Source: Siderastrea siderea
Taxonomy: Eukaryota > Cnidaria > Anthozoa > Scleractinia > Rhizangiidae
Direction of reading: 5' to 3'
Length of the DNA stretch: 64,000 nt
Assembly: GCA_964030785.1 (NCBI GenBank)
Contig: OZ034970.1
Span: 39,113,401 to 39,177,400, forward strand
This document shows, piece after piece, positions 11,286 through 22,680 of the stretch. Below the pieces are notes generated by a model, which saw only the letters and a program-made list of their open reading frames with translations, did not search any database and was not told the origin of the DNA. A program made the position numbers and the translations under genes. Within the stretch, counting starts at the first letter, position 1, and each line of letters begins with the position of its first letter.

Positions 11286-14200
11286 ATCTCTTTCTTTTCG
11301 TTTGATTGTTTGTTTTCTGTTGGTCACTAGTGTTGTAGTTAAACCAGCGATATTATGACACATGCAGCTGCATACTCAGCTTATTGGCTTTGGTTTCACT
11401 TTATACTTGCAGCTCATACTTAACAGGAATATGTTATTTCTCTGTTGTTTGCTTATGGTCGCTAACTTTGACCACCTGTTTTACACACACAATTCATTTC
11501 AGTTTAAGCGAAAAACAGATTTTTTTAAGCTCAGGTAAATGTAAAGCATTTAAATGTAAAGCTCACTATGACTTTGCATCAAGCTGTGATATTAGTCAAA
11601 CTCAAAGAATTTTAGTTTTACTTAGCTCGTCAACAGACGTGACAAAGTTTTTTTCATGTTGGAAAGGCAACATCGTTTCAAATAGTTTTTGTTATTCATG
11701 ATCACTGAAAACTGGATTGTGGTTAATAGAAAATCGGGAAATTTCAGGAAGATTTTTGTCTGATGAGTGGCAACCTTGTTTTCCCGATCCTAAAATTCAG
11801 GTGACTATTATGTTTTTCGTCTCAGTGAAAGTGAAAATTATATTGCCTTAATCAGGTCATTCATTATTGTTTAACAAGAACAACCTAAAGAATTGTACCC
11901 TGTTGAGGGTTGCATTAATTATAGTTTAGTTTCACTTAAATATTTTTAGGTTTATTCAGGCCAGTACCTGGCATGGACTTAATGGCTAAAAAAGACCAGA
12001 ACATTTGTCACTCCAAAAGGGAGAAGGGCCAGCAAAGAGGGTTATCAAGGAAAGGATAAATCATAGAACTGTAAGTAGATAAATTCTTTCATTTAGGTTG
12101 GAATACGCTTGAGGGGAGAGCTTACAATTTTAATTGGCAAGACATGGGGTGGAGATAGGTCAGAATGACAATTCCTTCTGTGTGACATCATCTGCTATTT
12201 CAAAGAAAATTGACAAAAAATCTCTGCTTACTATGCATTGCTTTTACAACCTTTCCCTGTGGCAAAATAAAAATCAAACAATGGGAAGCATTATTTATTT
12301 TTAGTTACTTCAGGTATCCTGATCATAACCTAGGAGTGCTACAAACTCCCTTTTTGTGCACTATTTAACCCACTTATTTGCCCCAAGATCAACAGGCATG
12401 CATGTTCTCCTGACTGCTTGTTCTCCACACATCTAAGGTACTACTTGGGAGAATTTTGTTCAACATCAAGACTATGACTTTTATGTTTGATCAACGTTCT
12501 TTACTTTGCTTCTCACAAATATATGATGCCTGCAACAGGCCACAGACACTGAAAAATATGAAGTGGTCAATAGATTGCAAGAGTTGTTATGCAAGATGTT
12601 AGTATGTGTATTAATTTTACAATTGATACTAAGGTGATTCCATTCAGTTAACTCCTGGTGTGATAACACCAGGGAAGCCCTCTGTGTGTTATTAAGTGCT
12701 ACCACAACAGTCATAACACAGTTGTCATTTATCCTGATGTTCAATTTCTTGTTTTCAGCTGAAGAAAGAATTCTTAGTGAAGTGGAAATTCTCCTGGGTG
12801 GAGACAAAAAACAGGACTAGCAAGAACACAGACATTGAAAAGGAAAATGGAAAAAGAATTTAGAGTAACTCCTTAAAGTGGATTAAGCATTTGGTGGAAA
12901 AAGTAGAAATATATTTATTGAATTTTTTTTAAAAATTTTTTCCTATAATTAAAATGGACACTTGTTAATTAAAATGGGAACGAGAGCCCGGTTGTTTGAA
13001 AGCCGATTAGCGTTAACCTTGGGTTAAATTTTGTCCAGGCTTTCTGATTCTCTTGATGTTAAAAAGCGTTACTGCTGCTAACTTCATGTGGCAATTTAAA
13101 GTAGCCAGAGTCAAACTGTTAAGTGAAAATAATTTACTGGAATCCACCTTGCTTGAAACAACCAGGTCCTGACATAGTCTGTTTCCTGACCATGATGGTC
13201 TGTTTCCATCAGATGGTTTTTAATTGGGGGAAAGGGGATTTCTGGTGAAAATTAATTTCTGTGTCGGGGAGATCAAAGTGGTTAAATTTGGCCTTTAAAA
13301 CATGTAATTTTACAAGAATGATGCCATGTTATCACACTATACTTAGCCATTTTGACCTCACAGACAGTCATGATGTCCAAATTACACTGTTTGCAAAGGA
13401 GACTGACATGGAATATTTTCTCTTGGTCACATATCCCATCCTGCAGGCAATGACCCAGTGAAAAATGTTTTCCCCTCATAGTCCTCCTTGGCATCCATCC
13501 ACATGAGCAAAACCAAATTAACTGTCTTTACTACCTTCAAGGGTTCAGGGGAAACATTGATGCTTGTTTGGAAGATTTGAAATTTATCACAGCATCTCTC
13601 CCCCCCCCCCCCCCCCCCCATCACCACAGCCTGCCTCCAACTTCTCTGTTCCTTTCAATAAATAAGTCTATAGGGAAGATGTTACTTTTAAAATAGGGGC
13701 AATTGATTCCCAACTGGTCAGGGGGACAGAGGGTACCCCCCCTGTATAAGCTATATAGATATCTGCTACCCCAAGGGGTATGGCTTTTTGGTTTGAAAAT
13801 GGGTATGGATTTTGACTGTTTTGGTCTGAAAGTCTGATTTGGGTACCAGATCTGAAAATAGGTATGGATTCAGAGGTTAGGGCTAAAAACATGTATTGGA
13901 AAGTTACACTGGAGAACTTGGCAGCACACCCCCACTAAAAATTCCTAGGAGTACCCCCCTCCTCCTGGGATGTGAATAGTGAACTTAGAATAAATGCACT
14001 TAGCCTGCTGTTGATCAGTGTAAATTATACGATATTACATCTGTACTCACTGCCCTGTATGAAAAATGACTAGTTAATTCTTAACCATCAGAGGTTGAAT
14101 AAGGAAACAGTAAAAAATTGGGAAATTGAGTTGTGTTGATTGTGCTGAGCTTGGGACCACTTTCCTCAGAAAGTGGATAGCAATAGATTGCCAGTAGACT

Positions 14201-14727
14201 ACTAACTTCTTCTGGTATTGGTCATCGAGTTAAAGTAAAGGGCTCTTAATTATTCTGCTTTTTTTATGAATAGGTTGATAATCTTATTTTTATCGTTGAG
14301 GACACTCTAAGGAGACGTATGTGTAGGATATGGTATGTTGTATAAGCATTTCATTGGACCGCAACCAATCAACAATAAAGGATTTCTAACTACCCCCTGT
14401 TGCATCCACGTTTTGACACTTTGAGTATTGTTAGTACTTGGGCCAGTAAAGGTTCTGGAAGAGACAATTTGTCAGTGTGGGGATGGGTGTTTGAAGAATT
14501 TCAGCTCATTTGTAGGAGTCACTCACTTTGTAGGGTCATCTCATTGTTTACACTTTTGATAAACACTGGATTTTTTATAATCCTTCATTGTCAGCAATTT
14601 CTTTCGATTTAGATACGACGGTGGAGAAGGAAATGCCCTTTCAACCTGAATAGAAAACTGACTTTATACCCACTGAGTATGTCAATTCAAGATTTACTTA
14701 AAGACCAGGCAATTTTCAAGTTGGTTT

Positions 14728-15060
14728 TCATGCCCAGCATGTGGAGTCAATTTTCATACTGGCCATACAAAGTCGATTTTCATGCCGGGCATGAAAAGCC
14801 GATTTTCATGCCGGGCATGTAGAGCCAGATTTCATGCCGGGCATGAAATGTGGCTCGACCGAGAGAAGACTGGGCTGAGACGAGAACAAAAGTCATGCCG
14901 GGCATGAGATTTCGATTTTCATGCCGGGCATGAAAATCGAAATTTCATGCCCGGCATGAACTTTTTTCGTCTCAAACCCAGTCTTCTCCCGGTCGCTCGG
15001 TACGGATTGTCCCTGAGCAAAAGAACATCCCGGGCATGAACTTTTCCGAAACATGCCCTA
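14728..15060. repeat. Right palindrome array
   Basis: Exact 13-bp palindromes at 14781-14793, 14807-14819, 14833-14845, 14894-14906, 14920-14932 and 14946-14958, spaced about 26 bases apart in two triplets. A second inverted pair surrounds the latter triplet: CGACCGAGAGAAGACTGGG near 14856 against CCCAGTCTTCTCCCGGTCG near 14978. Confidence 0.85.
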
Positions 15061-15410
15061 CCAAATTTTTTCCTCAATGAACTCCTCTTTAGTTTGCTTC
15101 CAACAGTTTTGGGTTTAGAGAGGCATGAAAAAATGCGTTACATGCCCAACTAGAGGGGATACCCGGTCGGAAGTAGTACATTTTCCCCTACATGCCATGA
15201 TCCATGTAAAAAAGAGCCTTTGATTTTTAAGATCGTTGAAAATAATACCCACGAGGGCATTTCTTCATGCCTCTTATGTCTCAAAAGAGGTTTTCGTGGC
15301 TCAAGAGAGGTCGTTGATCATGTTTTGGCATTAAAATGGCCAAAAAGCATGCCTATACGATTAAAACTGTAAATTTTTAAGTGAAATTTCACTTTCCAAG
15401 CCGTTAATAC

Positions 15411-16031
15411 CTGATACAATGATATTAGCGTTTTCAAAATACGCATTTATTTAAGTGGCGTCAACTTCTCGCAGCGTTAATTTCTGCGACCTGAATAAAG
15501 AGGGGCGTTATTTTCTATCATTTTGACCTCGCTGAATTCTAAATTAATCCTGTTCTCAGTAGATTAAATGACCCTTAAACAACATATTTCTTAACTTTAA
15601 ATACACGGATACAATCTGATTTGAAGTCATGCCTTCGGATTGTCGCTGTACACGCTCTCTTTAATTAATTTCTTCATTTTGAAACTTAACCTTCTCTTTC
15701 GTGTTAATTTCCTTTATGCTAATCTTTGTTTTCTTTTTAAGCGTGTTAATTTTCAATTGATTTGATAATAAACAAAAGTTCCCATTCTGTAAAAAGGTAT
15801 TTTTCTTTTGTTTCGTGGAACATTGCCTTTCTATCTAACCTTAGTTTCTTGAAATAATAGCATCCTCAGGAAATAATGAAAACAGAACGTGCCATGATAT
15901 ATATATATTGGTATCAAACTAAGATTTAACATGAAAGCAAGCACACAGAATTTTCATGTTTGGCCTTTTAAGATATTGCTCCTCAAGGAAATATCTTTAA
16001 ATGAAGAAGTGCAGCCAATCACTGCTGCAAA
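15411..16031. other. AT-rich 5' flank of receptor pseudogene
   Basis: No gene seen. A short TATATATA run is near 15897-15908. Confidence 0.4.
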
Positions 16032-17075
16032 ATGGCAAATTTTACTACCAATGGAAACCAGATAGCGTACGAAAAACTGTTTTGCTAAGCAGAATTAACA
16101 GGAGGATCACACCATTATGAGACTTTCTCATAAAAAAAGATAAATCACTGTCTTTATACTGAGTGATCTCTTATCTACTCCCTTAATTCCATGCCTGCCT
16201 TTGTAGTAATCCTGTATTTAGCTTGTTCTTTTTTTCTAGACATGTATTTGTAATGTACCTTCTAGAGGTAAATAAATAGAATATCTGTTTTAAAAAAACA
16301 GAAGGATCACACAACCAGCTGATATGTCTTATAGTGGTTAACATTTTTCTGTCCATCACTGCATTTCTGGGGAATACTCTGATCCTAATTGCCCTTCACA
16401 AGGAGTCTTTTCTTCATCCCGCCGTCCAAACTCTTGTTTCGTTGTTTGGCGACAACTGATCTCTGTGTGTTGTATCATTGCCGAGCCTCTTGTTATTACT
16501 TACTGGATGCCTATGGTAACCCAGGGATGGAATATTTGTCGTTGCACGCAAGCATCCATGTTTGTGGTCATGTGCTGTGTTTAGTTTCCTTGTTGACATT
16601 GACTGCCATATCTGCATCTATGACTGTTTTATGGGTTGTCTCTATTGCGGTTCAACAGTGTACTTTCGAAATTACTTACCGACATCAAAGTTTGGGTATA
16701 TAGGTGCGTTATTATTGATAGTTATCTCAATTTTCTGTTACGCAAAAATTTTTCTAACTCTCCGTCGTCATCAAAATCGAGTACACAATCAAGTTCAGCG
16801 AGAAGAGCAGAGCCGGATAATTCGGCTGAACATATCGAGATACAGAAAGGCAGTGTCCAGTGCACTGTGGCTGCAGGTATCCAGTGCACTGTGGCTGCAG
16901 TTGACATTAGCTGTTTGTTATCTACCTTATGGTATAGTTGCGACTTTGATGACTCAAAGAGGGCTTTCTCCACCTCTTTCAAGACAAGATGGAATAACAT
17001 TAATTTTCTCAAACTCATCATTAAGTCCAATTCTTTACTGGTCTTTTACTGCGGGAAGATGAGAGACGTAAGATA
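16032..17075 (+). pseudogene. Class A GPCR pseudogene (copy B of duplicated unit)
   Basis: Second copy of the locus at 1755. Here the N-terminus survives: ATG at 16032 begins a short Asn-rich leader (MANFTTNGNQ) with an in-frame stop after about 20 codons, then the 191-bp insertion (16113-16303), then TM1-TM2, TM3 and TM4-TM7 pieces in different frames. The DRL box is absent. A 24-bp tandem duplication (about 16854-16901), not present in copy A, adds eight residues in TM6. The 3' end reads GKMRDVR and stops at once. No function is expected. Confidence 0.85.
16113..16303. mobile_element. 191-bp insertion with 9-bp target duplication
   Basis: GGATCACAC occurs at 16104-16112 and again at 16304-16312, exactly flanking the inserted piece. 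The insert ends with a TCTGTTTT/AAAACAGA hairpin. The orthologous copy in unit A is at 1777-1968, so insertion preceded the duplication. Non-autonomous, family not identified. Confidence 0.75.
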
Positions 17076-19222
17076 AGCAGTGAAAGACAGTCAAAAAAAT
17101 TTTTTTGTTCATCAAATTAGTTACATTGTATTTCGCCAATATTTCTGGCCCCTCAAATTAAAAGCTAAGTTTTCTTCCCTGGTTACTGTATTTATTAGGC
17201 CATATTTGAATGCCAATATTCAGTTTGTTGTTTATATGATATTGTTATCGGCCAAGGGATTCAATGTTTTATAGTTCAACGCATTAGTACACGGTGAAAC
17301 GTTAGAGACTCTTTGTGTTAAGATTACTGCCGTAGCGTAGATTTAAATTGCCATTTACTAAAAATTTTTAAGCTAAAATTTCATAAGAACCTACGTTAAC
17401 AAGGTCCAAAAGACGTACAAAAAAGCTGTCCCCTTTTTGATGCAAAAAAAGTTCAGATTGCCAAAATCTTTGCAAATGCGGAATAATTGTCATTCATGAA
17501 AACACACTGCGCATATATTCCTCCCTCGACTCTAAGTCCATATTTCATTTGCGAGTGTTGTTTTAAAAGAAAACAATACTGGCACTAAATTTTTGGCAAC
17601 AGCTCTTAAATTTTCTAGTTTATAATACATTTAGGTTTCTTTCCATTGTCAGCAATTTTGTCATTTTTTTTTTCAATTTTTGCATCCACTATATATAATT
17701 ACTAAAAAAGGTCCCACAACACCTTTAAAAAGCAACACAAAAAGTTTAATGAGAAAGAAAGCTTTTAAAAATCACTTGCTGTAAAAGGCTATAACGTTCA
17801 CAAGAATATTGAATGCCTTTTATTAAGTAGTTCTTCCTGTACTTTGTAAAAACTATTAGAAGGTCAAGATCATCACCTGTCATGTCATTTTTAACCATAA
17901 ATTTCTCTTGTATTCTAGGACATCAATTTACATTTTCTTTTAAACATCAAGTTCATTCAATATATTAGCTTTCCGGAAGATTTATGACACAACTCTCAGC
18001 AGGTGACCGACTCAAACAAACTTTCCTATCAGAAAATAAAACAAGAAATGAGTATTGTTATCAGTAAACTACCCAAGTTATGATGAATAAGGTAAAAACT
18101 GTATATGGCTATTCTTTAAAACGTTAAACTTTCAAAATCACTCTGCTGTGTTCTATTTTCAAAGAATGATCAGCTGATTCCACTTAACTTGTAGTTATGG
18201 AGTATAAGTTGTAATTATGCTTACAAAAAAACGTTCACCATCTTTATTTTTATCGCAATTCAAGATCTACTGCACGTCGGCTATGGTGTGGTATGATCTA
18301 TACATATATATTGCGAACTGTTTTCAGACTTAATTACTTAAACTACAGAAAACTTTCTGACAGGAAACATTTACCAGTTGTCCCTGGTGTGTGTATCGTA
18401 AATTACAAAGGCCAATGACCAATATTTTTTGCTTTATGAAGGAAGTTCGAAAGCGGGAGCATTAGTATAATCTAGAACCATGTAGTCAATAACAAATTCA
18501 AATGCATGTCACTGAAAAAAGTGAAAATTAAAAGAGCCATTTACTTCAAAATGGTGCAAATGAATGGTGCAGAACAAAATAAAAGTCCATTAGGAATTTA
18601 ACCGAAGATGATGAAAGAAACATACCGCCTAATTTGGGTCCCCTCACTTGTTGTTTTTAAACCGCCTTTGACGTTTTCCCATTAGAGATGGGAGCAGATG
18701 ACAATCACAGCGGACAAGCCAAGTCACGGAAAATAAGATATTCAATAATATCGGAACATTAGAATAGTCAATCGCAGTTTTAAAAATCATTTGAAAACGC
18801 GCTTGGACACCAACTTTGACTAAAACGTGTTGTATTGCTTCCGACTCAATGCTTCAATATCAAAAGGCATGTTCTCTTTACTGTTCAGCGTATAATTCGT
18901 ATGGTACTAGTTGGGAGAATTTGATTTAACATCAAGACAATTCATCTCTGGTGATCATTTCTTATATTCTCATGATCTGGATGTTTCATCAAGTAATGAC
19001 ATTGTGAGGAGAAAATAGATACTTATCACTATTGGGGCAGAATAATATTGTGTTCTTTCATCACTTATTTAATCAGCTGCATGTCAAGTCAGAAAATTTA
19101 AGGTAGACATCGCGAATGGAATTGATTTGACATGCTCTGTTTTGGTACATTTAAATTGATTTCATCCTTCTAAAGACAAGATGCAACTAAATTCCACGCA
19201 GACTACCATTACAGCCGGTAAA
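17076..19222. other. Spacer of duplicated receptor unit (copy B)
   Basis: Nearly base-for-base copy of 2746-4863 with small indels, including the conserved upstream block at about 18630-18870. No gene called. Confidence 0.75.
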
Positions 19223-20167
19223 ATGACGATAACAGACTTTACTGGCAACGCAAGCTATAAAACATTCGAACTGTTTTGCTCAGCAGTGGTAACGGAAGGA
19301 ATACACAGCCATCTGATATCTCTTTCAGTGTTTAACATTGTTCTGTCCATCACTGCATTTCTGGGGAATACACTGATCCTAGTCGCCCTTCAGAAGGAGT
19401 CTTCCCTTCATCCGCCGTCCAGACTCTTGCTTCGTAACCTCGCGACAACTGATCTCTGTGTTGGTATCATTGTACAGCCTATTGCCGTTATTTATTGGAT
19501 GTCTTCAGTGAACGAACGATGGAATATTTGTCGCTTTGCAGTAGTTGCATCTGACATCACAAGCTTCATGTTGTGTTTGGTGTCTGTATTGACACTGGCT
19601 GCAATAAGTGTGGATAGACTTCTCGCTCTGTTGTTAGGGCTAAGATACAGACAAGTTGTGACTTTCAGGCGAACGTTTTTAGCAGTATTTGCTTTTTGGC
19701 TTGTCTCTATTGCTGCTTTAGCAATGCGCCTTTGGGAGTACCGTATATCATATTGGTATGGCTATATAGTTTTGTCAATTTGTCTAGTAACATCAATTTA
19801 CTGTAACACAAAGATTTTACTCACGCTTCGTCAATATCAAATTCTAGTTCAGGCAAATTTTCAAGCCGAGCAACAAAGCCAAACAATTCCATTGAATGTT
19901 GCGAGATACAGAAAGGCGGTGTCCAGTGCACTGTGGTTGCAGCTGACATTAATTATTTGTTATTTACCATTTTATGTAGTGAGTCCTTTGACATTGCAAA
20001 ATAGACCATCTTCAACTTTTTACCTCGCTTGGGAATTTTCAGAAACTTTAGTTCACCTAAACTCATCAATAAACCCGATTCTTTACTGCTGGAAGATCAG
20101 AGACGTGAGACAAGCTGTTAAGGACACAATCAGACAACTTCTTTGCTCAAGGAATTGGTTTTTATGA
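19223..20167 (+). CDS. Class A GPCR, MECA-like orphan receptor (second intact copy)
   Basis: Intact 314-residue receptor closely related to 4864-5802. It has the same landmarks: NAS glycosylation site, GN in TM1, LATTDLCVG in TM2, DRLLAL after TM3, proline-free TM5, CYLPF in TM6, NPILYCW in TM7 and a basic Cys-containing tail. It differs mostly in outer loop 3 and TM7 entrance (residues about 255-275), the region most likely to meet ligand. I choose the ATG at 19223 because its context and following MTITDF are shared with the copy at 4864; an upstream in-frame ATG at 19181 would add 14 residues but is out of frame in the sister copy. Plasma-membrane receptor, ligand unknown. Confidence 0.92.
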   Translation: MTITDFTGNASYKTFELFCSAVVTEGIHSHLISLSVFNIVLSITAFLGNTLILVALQKESSLHPPSRLLLRNLATTDLCVGIIVQPIAVIYWMSSVNERWNICRFAVVASDITSFMLCLVSVLTLAAISVDRLLALLLGLRYRQVVTFRRTFLAVFAFWLVSIAALAMRLWEYRISYWYGYIVLSICLVTSIYCNTKILLTLRQYQILVQANFQAEQQSQTIPLNVARYRKAVSSALWLQLTLIICYLPFYVVSPLTLQNRPSSTFYLAWEFSETLVHLNSSINPILYCWKIRDVRQAVKDTIRQLLCSRNWFL

Positions 20168-20206
20168 AGTGTATTATAGCATTAAAATCCGTAATTCACT
20201 TAGTTT

Positions 20207-20720
20207 GTCAGAACAAGCGTGGACAGACAGCTCGCCCTCTCTTTAGGGCTAAGAGACAGACAAGTTAGGACATTGAGGCCAACGTGTTTATCAGTATTTA
20301 CTTTTTGGTTTGTCTCTACTGTTTATATCACTGTGTCTAGTAATATCAATTTATTGTTACGCGAACATTTTTCTGACGCTTCGTCATCATCAAATTCAAG
20401 TTCAACGCAATTTTCAAGCCGAACAACAAACACAAACAATTCCACTGAATGCTGCGCGATACAGAAAGGCGGCGTCCAATGCACTGTGGTTGCAGCTGAC
20501 ATTAGCTGTGTGATATTTACCATTCTATATAGTAAGTTCTTCACATTTCAAAGTACACTGTCTTCATCTTTGTACCTCGCTTGAGAATTTTCAGCAACTT
20601 TAGTTTACGTAAACTCATCAATAAACCCGATTCCTTACTGCTGGAAGATCAGAGAAGTGAGACAAGCAGTGAAGGACACAATCAGACAACTTCTTTGTTC
20701 AACGAATTGGTTGTCATGAA
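20207..20720 (+). pseudogene. GPCR 3' fragment (from DRL box to C-tail)
   Basis: Directly behind the intact receptor lies a partial second receptor, starting at the DR-L box (20219), skipping the end of TM4, and continuing through TM5 (frame 20310-20513), TM6, TM7 and the RQAVKD-like tail to about 20715. At least three frame changes and a stop in TM6 break it. It is the residue of unequal crossing-over or of an older tandem copy. Confidence 0.8.
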
Positions 20721-22499
20721 GTGTATTACGCCATTAAAATTGGTAATTCGTTTTGGTTAGAACGCCATGTCTTGAGGGTGCTTTATTCCAACTTTAACTT
20801 GTACCTAAAGTATCGGTAGCAATAAAATGTCGGGTAATTTTTCACGAATATTTTTCTTTCCAGGGAATATCTTCACCCTTTTGGATATCGTCTGAGACGA
20901 AAATGTTACCGACTGTCAATTGAAACTGCTAATTGGACCTATCTTTCATTTATGGTGTGTAAAATATAAAGTCATATTGAGTAAGGCTCAGAATCCCTGC
21001 TTTTCGTTATCACTTCGAATCCTCTAATTAATTGCAAAGTTTATTCAGTCCCCAACGCAAACATATGCATCTTCATTTGCATTTAATACTATTGGCCCAA
21101 CGGCCAAATGGATCTCTCCCTTCAGTTATGAATTCATGATGAAGCTGACCAAAATCTTACTCCTTAAGAGAGATTTTAAAACGTAATTAACTACTTTCGA
21201 CCATTCTTCTTATTAAATACTTTATTCAAGAAGTAAACCCTTGATGAACAAATGTTGTGATGTTTGTCTTTGTTATTTCGACATCGCTTAAATTCAAAAA
21301 TCCGAAAAAACAATACCTTTAACATTTATAGTGTGACTTTCAAACTATACCACGCTCACAAGATGAAACGAAGCGCAAGAGCAATTTTCTTTTTCTTTTT
21401 CATGTGGAAGCACGATTCTTCACCTGAAAAGGCTGATCTGATAATTATCTATCGGCTATCGTATAACGTTATTTGTCATGTCAATAAGAATGATATCTAG
21501 TTAGAAGACACAGCGGAGATAATTAAAATCTTACTTTAGACTATGATCTAACTCACTAAAAAAAATAAAGACTACGTTTATGCATGATCTCTAATAAAAT
21601 GATATTGCCTTAACTGAAAATTAGATATCTCTCTTCAGTTAATTATGAAGTGATAACTCAGTGTTGTGTTTATCATTTATAATTTGCTGCGTATTGGTCT
21701 TCTACGTGCACTTTTACTTATGTTATGTTTGTTTTGGCCGAATTCTCTGCCCCGCTGTCCCGCTGTCCGGCTGTCGGTTTGTCGCGATTACATCCTGTAA
21801 ATCCGTTTTAGTAGGGCTTTTAAGTTCATGATATTCCTTGGAAGAAGGGACAGAAGGTCGTGGTGACGGTGTTGGTGGTGGTGGGGGGGGGGGGGGTTGA
21901 CCTTGGTTTTTTGGGATAGGAGATTGCCATTACACTTACATGTTCTGGGGGACCCTAGAAAGAGTTTGTTACTCGATCAAAAATCATATCCTTTTGAATA
22001 ATGGCGACTGGACCTCTTATCGTACCCAACTATTTTCTGGAGGGTTTCTGGACATTATACGGATCAAAATATGCCATAAATAAGACTTGATTGCAAATTA
22101 TGTGGAAATTGGATGGCTCAGAGCATCGAAATAATAGTTCGACGATAGAAGATAGCATTTTTCTCAAAGAGAAGGCATGTTGTAATGTTTGTAACTGAAA
22201 AATGGGGCCACAAATCGGATCTTGGATTTCGTTGAAGCCTTTTCTGAATAAAAGAGGAAAGTAAATTGCACGTGTAAATTAGGAATTTATTTTGTTATGA
22301 TCGTGGAATTAAACGAATGAAAGCTTAATGTGGCTATACACGGGATAACCCGGTCAAGGAACAATAAAAAAAAACCTTGAGATGCTGTAATTGAGTTAAA
22401 ATTTAAAAACTATATTCATAAATTTTGAAAAAGACAGTACCTTTCGTAGTTGTTGTTTATATGCCACGAAACTTAATCTGGGAGAACAATTCTGCACAT
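20721..22499. other. Receptor 3' flank, no gene called
   Basis: Segments 20750-21110 recur at 36970-37690, and 21250-21640 recur at 6050-6500. A GGT/G-run microsatellite lies at about 21870-21898. Nothing else recognisable. Confidence 0.5.
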
Positions 22500-22680
22500 A
22501 CACCTTATTCCAAAATGGCGGAAAACGCATTGCTCTTTTGTCTCACTGTTAATTGGCCCTTGTTGCCTCGATCCCATCTGCAGAATTCAAAGGAATATTT
22601 GGCTTAAAACGAGGCAGCAAGGGCCAACTAACATGGAGGCAAAAGAATAATGTATTTTCCGCCATTTTGGAATAAGGTGT
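22500..22680. repeat. 181-bp palindromic MITE
   Basis: ACACCTTATTCCAAAATGGC at the left is mirrored exactly by GCCATTTTGGAATAAGGTGT at the right; arms of about 70 bases continue through AAGGGCCAA / TTGGCCCTT and GAGGCA / TGCCTC to a short centre near 22595. Confidence 0.9.

Larger units (their letters stand above)
8940..14700. other. Interior of the 7.1 kb element: no gene called
   Basis: Frames are at most about 108 codons and lack family resemblance. Homopolymer C runs are at 9168-9180 and about 13601-13619. A/T-rich segments alternate with moderately GC-rich ones around 10.7-11.2 kb. I saw no transposase, rRNA or tRNA here. Confidence 0.45.
8300..15410. mobile_element. 7.1 kb inverted-repeat-bounded element with palindrome arrays
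   Basis: Left boundary sequence at 8305-8340 (including TTGGAAAGTGAAATTTCA) is mirrored at 15375-15405, with weaker similarity reaching 15 to 60 bases further out on both sides. Just inside each end is an array of a 13-bp palindrome, CATGCCCGGCATG or its complement CATGCCGGGCATG. Left array: four of the first form and one of the second, between 8593 and 8812. Right array: five of the second form and one of the first, between 14781 and 14958. Opposite predominance fits inverted ends. The interior (8940-14700) has only short frames, poly-C runs and a nested MITE, and no transposase I recognise. It lies between the two copies of the receptor unit. Confidence 0.5.

Noticed and set aside
8593..14958. 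Palindromes as p53-family response elements
   Set aside because: The CATG cores are flanked by GCC/GGC and AAA/TTT in the wrong purine/pyrimidine order for RRRCWWGYYY.
8376..15060. Regularly spaced palindromes as a CRISPR array
   Set aside because: Repeat is only 13 bp, spacing is irregular, spacers are themselves repeated, and the setting is a eukaryotic genome with no cas genes.
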